Assembly (NCBI GenBank): GCA_016286075.1 | Contig: JAEERZ010000016.1 | Span: 1 to 19,604, forward strand | DNA from: Selenomonadaceae bacterium | GTDB taxonomy: Bacteria; Bacillota; Negativicutes; Selenomonadales; Selenomonadaceae | Length of the DNA: 19,604 nucleotides | Reading direction: 5' to 3' | Part shown: positions 7,377 to 13,515 of the stretch, piece by piece | Layout: every line of letters begins with the position of its first letter | How positions within the stretch are numbered: the stretch's first letter is position 1 | Position numbers and translations under genes: made by a program | The notes under the pieces: generated by a model | Database searches by the model: none | The model's input: only the letters and a program-made list of their open reading frames with translations | What the model was told of the DNA's origin: nothing

Positions 7377-8264
7377 TTACGCCTTCAGGAATTTCTTCAG
7401 TGAAATCGTACTTCCCAGCGCCCCGACAATCATGCCGCAGATGAGAATCGCCGCGGTCACATAATGCAGGAACGGATTCTCGGGAATCAACGGGAAAAAC
7501 GCCAGCGTGTCGTAAATCTTCGCGGCAATCATACGGTACGCGCCCCGAAGGATAAGCGCCGCCACGATACCGCCCAGACACCCGAGCACGATTCCCTCCA
7601 ACAGGAACGGCCAACGGATAAACCAATCCGTCGCCCCCACATATTTCATGATGGCGACCTCCTTGCGCCGGGCAAAGACCGTCAGCCGGATCGTATTCGA
7701 AATGATGAAGAGCGTCGCCAGCGCCAGCACGAACATCAGCGCAAGGCCGAACAGCCGCACGAGACGCGTGATGTCAAACAAATGCTCCACCACGTCCTGC
7801 CCGTATTTCGCCGTCTCCACCCCCGGCATCTCCGCAATGGCCTCCGCCGCCGTCCGCACCATATCGGGACGAATCACGCGCACTTCAAAGGAATTGGGCA
7901 GCGGGTTCGATTCGCCGAGGGAATCCAGCAAGAACTGCTGATCGCCCAGACGCTCGCGAAAACGCACCATAGCGGTTTCGCGGTCGACATACTTCACCGA
8001 CTCCACGCCCTGCATCTGGGTAATCCGCTCTTCCAGCGCATGAATGCCGCTGTCGCTGACCTCGTCCTTGACGTAGACGCTGATCTCCACCTGCGACTCC
8101 AAAGACGCCACCATGCGGTTCATATTCATCACGAGAATCAAGAACATGCCAAATACGAAAAGCGAAACCGCCACCGTGCCGATGGAAGCAAACGACATCC
8201 AGCTGTTCCGCTTCAGCGAAATCATCGTCTCCCGGACAATATATTCGCTCGTACTAATTTTCAT
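7377..8264 (-). CDS. ftsX: Cell division protein FtsX
   Basis: The 295-residue protein has the FtsX layout: a short cytoplasmic N-terminus, TM1 (about 24-46), a large extracellular loop (about 47-165), and TM2, TM3 and TM4 (about 170-190, 219-240 and 267-288), with the conserved RRKEVAIMKYVGAT segment between TM2 and TM3. FtsX with the ATPase FtsE forms an ABC-type complex that transmits ATP hydrolysis to an extracellular peptidoglycan hydrolase rather than moving a substrate. Its ATG lies inside ftsE (11-nt overlap) with an AGGGGG site in the ftsE coding region, so translation is coupled. The next gene encodes the likely hydrolase partner. Confidence 0.96.
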   Translation of the reverse strand: MKISTSEYIVRETMISLKRNSWMSFASIGTVAVSLFVFGMFLILVMNMNRMVASLESQVEISVYVKDEVSDSGIHALEERITQMQGVESVKYVDRETAMVRFRERLGDQQFLLDSLGESNPLPNSFEVRVIRPDMVRTAAEAIAEMPGVETAKYGQDVVEHLFDITRLVRLFGLALMFVLALATLFIISNTIRLTVFARRKEVAIMKYVGATDWFIRWPFLLEGIVLGCLGGIVAALILRGAYRMIAAKIYDTLAFFPLIPENPFLHYVTAAILICGMIVGALGSTISLKKFLKA

Positions 8265-8940
8265 AACCGTATGCCCCCTGCGCCTCGTCGCGCACGATAT
8301 GACCGTCCTCTATGGCGATTACCCGCCGCTTCATGGCGTCCACGATATCCTTGTCATGGGTCGCCATCACGATCGTCGTACCGTCCGCGTTGATGCGCTT
8401 GAAAATATCCATGATATCCCAAGACGTCTCGGGATCCAGATTCCCCGTGGGCTCGTCCGCAATCACCAGCGCCGGATGATTGACGATGGCCCGGGCAATC
8501 GCTACGCGTTGCTGCTCGCCGCCCGAAAGCTGGGACGGGAAGCATTTGTATTTGTCGCGAAGCCCGACGATGTCCAGCACCGCGTTTACGCTGTGCTGAA
8601 TCTTCCTGCGCGGCGCTTCGATGACCTGCATCGCGAACGCCACGTTTTCCGTCACCGTCTTGTCCGGCAGCAGCCGGTAATCCTGAAAAATGACTCCCAG
8701 CCCGCGCCTAAGGAACGGCACGTCACTGTGATCCATGTGAACCACGTCCTGTCCGTTCACGACCAACGAGCCCTCGGAAGGCAGCACCTCGCGAAACAGC
8801 ATGCGGATGAACGTAGATTTTCCAGCGCCGCTGGCCCCGACAATAAATACGAATTCGCCTTTGTCGATGTGCACGTTCACATGGTCGAGCGCCATCGCTC
8901 CGTTCTCATAGACTTTGGAAACGTCCTTCATGTCGATCAT
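8254..8940 (-). CDS. ftsE: Cell division ATP-binding protein FtsE
   Basis: The 228-residue ABC ATPase has Walker A GASGAGKS (35-42), the Q-loop FQDY (Q86), the signature LSGGEQQ (138-144), Walker B ALVIADEP (D162, E163) and the H-loop MATHD (H195). The size, the start MIDMKDVSKVYENG and direct coupling to ftsX identify FtsE rather than a LolD-type transporter ATPase. A GGAGG site lies 7 nt before the ATG. It is the first gene of ftsE-ftsX-LytM-ctpA, with a promoter about 50 nt upstream. Confidence 0.96.
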   Translation of the reverse strand: MIDMKDVSKVYENGAMALDHVNVHIDKGEFVFIVGASGAGKSTFIRMLFREVLPSEGSLVVNGQDVVHMDHSDVPFLRRGLGVIFQDYRLLPDKTVTENVAFAMQVIEAPRRKIQHSVNAVLDIVGLRDKYKCFPSQLSGGEQQRVAIARAIVNHPALVIADEPTGNLDPETSWDIMDIFKRINADGTTIVMATHDKDIVDAMKRRVIAIEDGHIVRDEAQGAYGYEN

Positions 8941-8971
8941 CGTGAAACCTCCGGCATTCTTTTCGCCATTA

Positions 8972-9016
8972 AAACATTCTAATGTTTATAATACCATTTT
9001 TAGCGGAAAATATAAA
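8972..9016 (-). promoter_or_regulatory. Candidate ftsE promoter with a palindrome at the transcription start
   Basis: On the minus strand a -35 of TTTATA (9016-9011), a 17-nt spacer and a TGG-extended -10 of TATTAT (8993-8988) lie upstream of ftsE. Right after the -10 is AAACATT-CT-AATGTTT (8972-8987), a perfect 7-bp inverted repeat overlapping the expected start site, where a repressor could bind. Confidence 0.55.
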
Positions 9017-9025
9017 GCTTTTTGC

Positions 9026-9265
9026 GAAAGATTCACAATGATTTTGCACCGCAGGCGGCGTTCAAATTCTTTCCGCCCCCACGCCGCATGAATCGCGGCC
9101 TTCTCAAAACGCTGCTTATAAAGATTTTTTCTATCGACAAAATTTGAACAACTGCGTTATGACGAAGCATTCGCTTCGTCGAAACGCTAAAATTGGATTA
9201 TTTTTCCTACGGAAAAATATGAACAACGGCGTTATAATATGAAAAGCGGACGGAAAGATTCACAA
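9026..9265. repeat. Repeat-rich block bounded by 13-bp direct repeats
   Basis: GAAAGATTCACAA occurs at 9026-9038 and again at 9253-9265. Between them lie GTTCAAATT (9060-9068) with its exact reverse complement (9141-9149); two near-identical direct repeats TGAACAAC(T/G)GCGTTAT (9145-9160 and 9220-9235, 15 of 16 matching); and two perfect hairpins, GACGAAGC/GCTTCGTC (9161-9180) and ATTTTTCC/GGAAAAAT (9200-9218). No gene is seen inside. It may be a small non-autonomous element or an operator region. Confidence 0.55.
9233..9238 (+). promoter_or_regulatory. Candidate -10 element for the 109-aa gene
   Basis: A TATAAT lies about 50 nt upstream of the ATG at 9286, inside the second copy of the 16-nt direct repeat. 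The -35 position is occupied by the hairpin at 9200-9218 and has no good hexamer, so activator-dependent or weak expression is possible. Confidence 0.4.
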
Positions 9266-9285
9266 AACCATGAGGAGGCTATGCC

Positions 9286-9615
9286 ATGACAATCAAAGAA
9301 TACACCGACTCCTGCCTGAAATTCGCCGAGGCGTCAAAGGGCTGGGAAAAGCTCGACGAAAATTCCTTCTACACCACCTTCGACAAAACATGGGAGATGT
9401 CCGGCGACAACCAGAACGGCGGCGTCGGCGTCGAGTGGGCGTTTCATCTGCCGGAAGACGAGATTCGAGCCCAGGCGGCGGAAAAATTCCTCGCCTACAT
9501 CGCGCAGGAACTGGATATGGCCCTCGCCCTCGGCGGCGAAGAGCTGACCTACACAGCCCAGACGCTTTCGGGACTTTTGAAGCCCGGCGTTTACAGCAAC
9601 TCAGAAATCAAATAG
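9286..9615 (+). CDS. Small conserved-looking hypothetical protein (109 aa)
   Basis: I do not recognise the family. The gene looks real: AGGAGG (9273-9278) lies 7 nt before the ATG, the codon composition is GC-rich like the neighbours, and a strong terminator follows the stop by 6 nt. The protein is soluble and acidic, with no signal peptide, membrane segment or cysteine motif. It has aromatic residues in the first half (SKGWEKLDENSFYTTFDKTWEM), a glycine-rich turn (NGGVGVEW) and a predicted amphipathic helix (EIRAQAAEKFLAYIAQELDMALAL). It is monocistronic. It sits where gene direction switches, between the ftsE promoter and the parS site. Confidence 0.8.
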   Translation: MTIKEYTDSCLKFAEASKGWEKLDENSFYTTFDKTWEMSGDNQNGGVGVEWAFHLPEDEIRAQAAEKFLAYIAQELDMALALGGEELTYTAQTLSGLLKPGVYSNSEIK

Positions 9616-9620
9616 ACAGG

Positions 9621-9654
9621 AAAAACGGAACGGCAAAATCGCCGTTCCGTTTTT
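9621..9654 (+). terminator. Rho-independent terminator after the 109-aa gene
   Basis: A perfect 14-bp inverted repeat, AAAAACGGAACGGC (9621-9634) and GCCGTTCCGTTTTT (9641-9654), has a 6-nt loop and ends in Ts. The A-run on the other side makes it potentially bidirectional. Confidence 0.93.
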
Positions 9655-9725
9655 CATTTCGTGCTGCTTCTTATATTTTTGCTTTCTTTATATTTTAAAA
9701 CGCAAATTCGGAAATCGTTTCCAAA

Positions 9726-9741
9726 TGTTTCACGTGAAACA
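9726..9741. other. parS centromere site for ParB (Spo0J)
   Basis: TGTTTCACGTGAAACA is an exact palindrome and matches the chromosomal parS consensus TGTTNCACGTGAAACA. Symmetry extends to 22 bp (9723-9744). ParB loads here and spreads to recruit the SMC complex for origin segregation. Such sites cluster around oriC, so this window is probably origin-proximal. It lies between the terminator at 9654 and the large palindrome, in non-coding DNA. Confidence 0.9.
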
Positions 9742-9761
9742 TTTTTTCGGTTTTTTATTTT

Positions 9762-10272
9762 TTCTTCAGCGAAAGGTTTTGATATTGGCTTATACGATTA
9801 CAATAGTTCATCATCATGGAACGATCAAAGGGGAGGACGTCGCCCTCCCCTTTGCATCCCCTCCCACACGAGGGAGATCCCTCGTGACTCCCCAAAGGGC
9901 CTGCGGGCCCAAGATTCCGCGGTGAAAGCTCGGAACAGCTTATCGGACCGTTCATCCCGCGATTCAGCCTCTTGACGACTTAAAGTTTAGCCCATTTTTG
10001 CGGATTGGGTTTTCGCAACGCAAACGTAATCCAAATTATGTAACATGGGCTAAAGTTTAAGCTACTCCAACCGTAAACGCGGGATGAACAAAGCATAAAA
10101 TTATTCTTTCCTTTGACCGCGGAATCTCCGGCCCCGCAGGGCCTTTCAGGGGTTTCAAAAGGGGACGTAGTCCCCTTTGTGGGGAGGATTGGAGGGGCGA
10201 AGCCCCGCCAAATCATAAAACCATGATGAATAGTCGTATAATCCGATATAAAAACCTTTCGCAAAAGAAAAT
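9762..10272. repeat. Large imperfect palindrome (about 510 bp) with nested hairpins
   Basis: The two halves are imperfect reverse complements around a centre near 10018. Paired landmarks are GCGAAAGGTTTT (9769-9780) with AAAACCTTTCGC; TTATACGA (9790-9797) with TCGTATAA; TTCATCAT with ATGATGAA; ATTCCGCGGT (9914-9923) with ACCGCGGAAT; TTCATCCCGCG (9951-9961) with CGCGGGATGAA; and CTTAAAGTTTAGCCCA with TGGGCTAAAGTTTAAG (15 of 16). Smaller perfect hairpins sit within the arms: 9827-9853 (10 bp), 9867-9886 (9 bp), 9897-9910, 10158-10178 (9 bp) and 10194-10206. Open frames here are short and appear to be chance. It is a foldback element, two inverted copies of a dispersed repeat, or a structured RNA locus. 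Confidence 0.8.
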
Positions 10273-10358
10273 CCCATTTAATCTCCCGCTATATATTTTT
10301 AGGAAGGAAAAGAACCTGAATCTGTCGAATAAAAAGCACGACAAAGGAAGTGAAAACC

Positions 10359-11969
10359 ATGAGCGCACTTTCCGTCCATGAAAGACGGAAATTTCCCTTG
10401 CAAAGCAAGACATATTTATACGCGACAGCGTTTTTCTCTGGCATGTCCGTCATGGCCGTGGAAATCGGCGCGAGCCGCCTCCTGGCCCCTTACTTCAGCG
10501 CGTCGCAGATCGTCTGGACCATCATCATCGGGGTCATCATGATCGCCCTGGCCCTCGGCAACGTATGGGGCGGCCGTCTTGCCGACCGCGACCCCGATCC
10601 GGCGCGGCTGTATCGGCGGCTGATGGTCGCCGCCCTTTGGATCGCAGCGATTCCCGTGCTGGGAAAATATGTGATTGCCGTCGTCTCCGGCCTCCTGATT
10701 GTCGCCATCGAGACGAACCTCCTTGTGACGGCGGCGTTTATCTCCTGCGCCGCGATCTTCGTCTTCCCGCTGCTGCTGCTCGGCACGGTCACGCCGTCCC
10801 TCGTCAAGTACGCGACGGAAAGCCTCGACGAGAGCGGGCGCGTCGTCGGAAATATCGGCGCGTTCAACACGGCGGGCAGCATCATCGGCACGTTCCTTCC
10901 GACCTTCGTGACCATCCCCGCGGCGGGCACGGCGGCGACGTTTCTCGTTTTCGCGGGCGTCCTGCTGCTGCTGGGGATCGGTTATTTCTTTTGCGCGGGC
11001 ACGGGGAAACGCCTTTGCGTGACGTCCCTCATAGCTTTCCTGCTCTTCGCGGTTTTCGGTGCGAGCAGCAGCCCCGCCTTTTGGGAAACGGCGCTGGCCT
11101 ACGAGGGTGAATCCGTCTATAACTATCTGCAAGTCAAGGACGACGAGCGGATGACGATTTTCTCGACGAACGTGATGTTCGGCGTCCAGTCGAAGCGAAT
11201 CAAGGACGGCTCGCTGACGGGCATGTATTTCGACTACGCGCTGGCGGCCCCGACGCTGACGGGGGGCGGCGACGTGCTGGTCCTCGGCATGGGCACGGGC
11301 ACTTTCGCCGAGCAGTGCCGCCGCTATTTCCCGGCGTCGCGGATCACGGGGGTCGAGATCGACGAGAAAATCATCGCGCTTTCCCGGACGTATTTCGAGC
11401 TGCCCGAGGAAATCCCCGTCGTCGCCTACGACGGGCGGGCGTTCCTGCAGGCGGACGAAAACCGCTATGACGTGATCATGGTGGACGCGTTCCGGGATAT
11501 CACGATTCCCTTCCAGATGAGCTCCGTGGAGTTTTTCCGCATGGTGGAGGACCACCTTGCCCCCGGCGGCGTCGTGTCGGTGAATTTCAATATGCGCGCC
11601 AGCGGCAAGGGCAATATCAACGAGCGGCTGATCGATACCATCGCCGCCGTGTTCCCGGCAATCCGCGTCGTCCCGGTGGCGGGGGACACGAATTTGGCGC
11701 TGTTCGCCGCGAGGGATGAGGCGACGCTGGATGCGCTGCTTCCGAAGGCGGCCGCCCTGCCGGACGTAGTGCTTTCCTCGCTGATGCGTCATGTGGCGGC
11801 GCGGTGGCAGTCTCCCGCGCGGGGCGGCGAGCCGTTGACCGACGACAAGGCCCCGGTGGAACTCCTCGGCATGAGGGCCATCGACGGCATCATACAGGAG
11901 GAACTTCGATATTATAAGGAAATTTACAGGCGTGAAGGCTTCGAGGGCCTCAAGAAATCGTTGACGTGA
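10359..11969 (+). CDS. Membrane-anchored spermidine-synthase-like protein
   Basis: The 536-residue protein has a hydrophobic N-terminal half with about seven membrane segments between residues 18 and 235, fused to a soluble Rossmann methyltransferase-type domain (about 255-450) of spermidine-synthase fold. The domain has YNYLQVKDD, VLVLGMGTGTF (307-316), VEIDEKI (332-338) and VVAYDGRAFL (354-363). The glycine loop is GMGTG where the spermidine-synthase consensus is GGGDG, and the catalytic-region DS(S/T)DP is DAFRD (376-380), so genuine aminopropyl transfer is doubtful. An in-frame GTG at 10350 is only 1 nt from the AGGA site, so the ATG at 10359 is preferred. It is followed after 25 nt by the SLH gene, probably in one transcript. 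Substrate unknown. Confidence 0.85.
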   Translation: MSALSVHERRKFPLQSKTYLYATAFFSGMSVMAVEIGASRLLAPYFSASQIVWTIIIGVIMIALALGNVWGGRLADRDPDPARLYRRLMVAALWIAAIPVLGKYVIAVVSGLLIVAIETNLLVTAAFISCAAIFVFPLLLLGTVTPSLVKYATESLDESGRVVGNIGAFNTAGSIIGTFLPTFVTIPAAGTAATFLVFAGVLLLLGIGYFFCAGTGKRLCVTSLIAFLLFAVFGASSSPAFWETALAYEGESVYNYLQVKDDERMTIFSTNVMFGVQSKRIKDGSLTGMYFDYALAAPTLTGGGDVLVLGMGTGTFAEQCRRYFPASRITGVEIDEKIIALSRTYFELPEEIPVVAYDGRAFLQADENRYDVIMVDAFRDITIPFQMSSVEFFRMVEDHLAPGGVVSVNFNMRASGKGNINERLIDTIAAVFPAIRVVPVAGDTNLALFAARDEATLDALLPKAAALPDVVLSSLMRHVAARWQSPARGGEPLTDDKAPVELLGMRAIDGIIQEELRYYKEIYRREGFEGLKKSLT

Positions 11970-11994
11970 TTATTTCCTGTAAGGGGGAACCGAT

Positions 11995-13467
11995 ATGAAA
12001 AGACAATCCGCCGCCGTATTCGCGGCGTTCCTGCTGACGCTTTTGCTGCTGCCGCTTCGGGTCATGGCGGCGCCGAAAATCGTCGGGGAGTTTTTCCCGT
12101 CCGGGGAAATCACCGCGCCGCAAGCGCCGTTCCTGCAATACAGCGGAAAGAAAGACGACGGCGACTCCATCACCATGTGGTACGTCGTGCCGAAGGACGT
12201 ATTGGCGCTGGCCGACGCCTACAATCGCTGGGGTGATGCGCACAACGGGCGCGACGGCTTCGCCGCCCGCTTCGGCGTCGAGGATTACCACCTGTATCTC
12301 CAGACCGACGCCAGCATCGACGACGGGCCTTGGCAATACAGCGACGAGTGGGACGAAGCGGATTGGCCGGGACTGGATATCCCGCACAATTTAGCGTTCC
12401 ACGTCAACGAAGGACTGAACAACAATCCGGGCAAGACCCGCGACAATATGGAATTGAGCTGGCTGACCTATCTGGAAAAAGGGAAGGAGGGCTTCCTGGC
12501 GCCGATCGTCACCCGGTTTACCATGAGCGACGGCGGGGTCAACTATCATTACGACCTGACGAACCACACGCTGACCGTTCGCTGCCGTCTTGTGCTTGAA
12601 TACTGGGGGGACGGCGACGAGAAGCAGCGCATCTTCTCCCCGTGGTCGCAGGAAACCTCCATCGGCCTGAACGGCACGCAGAAGGAAATGCCCGCGCCGG
12701 AGGCCGACGACACGCCCGCGCCGTCTGAATCATCCAACGCCCCTGACGCTAAGGAAATACCCGCGCCGGAGGTCGACGCTCCGCCTGTGATGCCCGACGC
12801 CTCCAATTCTTCCGAGGGCGCGGAAAAGGAAAAGCCGGAAAGTGCGGGCGCGGAGACCGCCTTCACCGCGTCCGAATGGGCGCAGAGCGAGCTGGAGGAA
12901 GCCGCAGCGCTCGGCCTGATTCCCAATAGCCTGAAAGGCGCGGACCTGACCGCTCCGATTACCCGCGCGGAGTTTGCCGCCGTCAGCGTCAAGTGCTACG
13001 AGGCGCTGACCGACCTGAAGGCCGAGCCTTACGCGCCGAATCCCTTCACCGACACCACGGACGTCGAGGTATTGAAAGCCTACAATATCGACGTGACAAA
13101 CGGCACGAGCCCGACCAGCTTTTCACCGGAAGAATTGCTGAACCGCGAGCAGGCTGCGACGATGCTGACCCGCCTTTACAAGAAGATCGCCATCGACGGG
13201 TGGACGCTGGAAACCGACGGGAACTTTGTCGGGACGTTCCGGGGGATGTACGAGACGCCCGCGCCTTTCGCCGACGACAAGAACATTTCCGGCTGGGCTA
13301 AGGACAGCGTTTATTTCATGAAAGCGAAAGGCGTCATCGACGGCGTCGGCGGCAACAAATTCGCGCCCCGGGCGGTGACCGACGCCGAAGAAGCGACGGG
13401 CTATGCCCAGGCCACCCGAGAACAGGCGATCCTGATCGCCAAGCGCATGGTCCAAAAGCTCGGATAG
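11995..13467 (+). CDS. Exported protein with three C-terminal SLH domains
   Basis: The 490-residue protein has a signal peptide (residues 1-25, VMA-AP), an unrecognised N-terminal domain rich in W, Y and D (about 27-225), a Pro/Ala/Glu linker (229-287) and three S-layer-homology repeats: about 288-340 (ITRAEF), 350-397 (LNREQA) and 425-487 (ATREQA). SLH domains bind secondary cell-wall polymers or, in Negativicutes, polyamine-modified peptidoglycan, so the protein is probably anchored to the wall. The first repeat keeps the TRAE motif; the others have diverged to NREQ/TREQ. The linker contains a 23-residue duplication (KE-M/I-PAPE). AAGGGGG lies 7 nt before the ATG, and a terminator follows the stop. 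Confidence 0.88.
   Translation: MKRQSAAVFAAFLLTLLLLPLRVMAAPKIVGEFFPSGEITAPQAPFLQYSGKKDDGDSITMWYVVPKDVLALADAYNRWGDAHNGRDGFAARFGVEDYHLYLQTDASIDDGPWQYSDEWDEADWPGLDIPHNLAFHVNEGLNNNPGKTRDNMELSWLTYLEKGKEGFLAPIVTRFTMSDGGVNYHYDLTNHTLTVRCRLVLEYWGDGDEKQRIFSPWSQETSIGLNGTQKEMPAPEADDTPAPSESSNAPDAKEIPAPEVDAPPVMPDASNSSEGAEKEKPESAGAETAFTASEWAQSELEEAAALGLIPNSLKGADLTAPITRAEFAAVSVKCYEALTDLKAEPYAPNPFTDTTDVEVLKAYNIDVTNGTSPTSFSPEELLNREQAATMLTRLYKKIAIDGWTLETDGNFVGTFRGMYETPAPFADDKNISGWAKDSVYFMKAKGVIDGVGGNKFAPRAVTDAEEATGYAQATREQAILIAKRMVQKLG
12682..12778 (+). repeat. 69-nt-period direct duplication in the SLH-protein linker
   Basis: A 28-nt segment at 12682-12709 recurs at 12751-12778 with two substitutions. The 69-nt spacing equals 23 codons, so the reading frame is kept and the Pro/Ala-rich linker is lengthened. 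Confidence 0.75.
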
Positions 13468-13474
13468 AGGCAAC

Positions 13475-13505
13475 AAAAAAAGAGAGCCACAAGGCTCTCT
13501 TTTTT
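13475..13505. terminator. Bidirectional terminator between the SLH gene and the AGCS symporter gene
   Basis: AAAGAGAGCC pairs with GGCTCTCTTT around an ACAA loop, with an A-run before and a T-run after. It serves the plus-strand SLH gene (stop 13467) and the minus-strand symporter gene (stop at 13516). Confidence 0.93.
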
Positions 13506-13515
13506 ATGTCCTTAG

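Noticed and set aside
9145..9235. Repeats at 9145-9160 and 9220-9235 as a CRISPR remnant
   Set aside because: There are only two copies, just 16 nt long, the spacer contains hairpins, and no cas gene is near.
9725..9925. Plus-strand open frame starting MFHVKHFFGF
   Set aside because: The MFHVKH start is simply the translation of the parS palindrome. There is no ribosome site, and the frame runs into the large inverted repeat.
9980..10264. Minus-strand 94-codon open frame inside the palindrome
   Set aside because: It lies in inverted-repeat DNA, has no ribosome site and has low-complexity, repeat-derived composition.
10416..11792. Long minus-strand open frame opposite the spermidine-synthase-like gene
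   Set aside because: The product is made of Arg, Asp, His and Glu runs with no fold. The plus strand encodes clear membrane segments and a SAM-fold domain.
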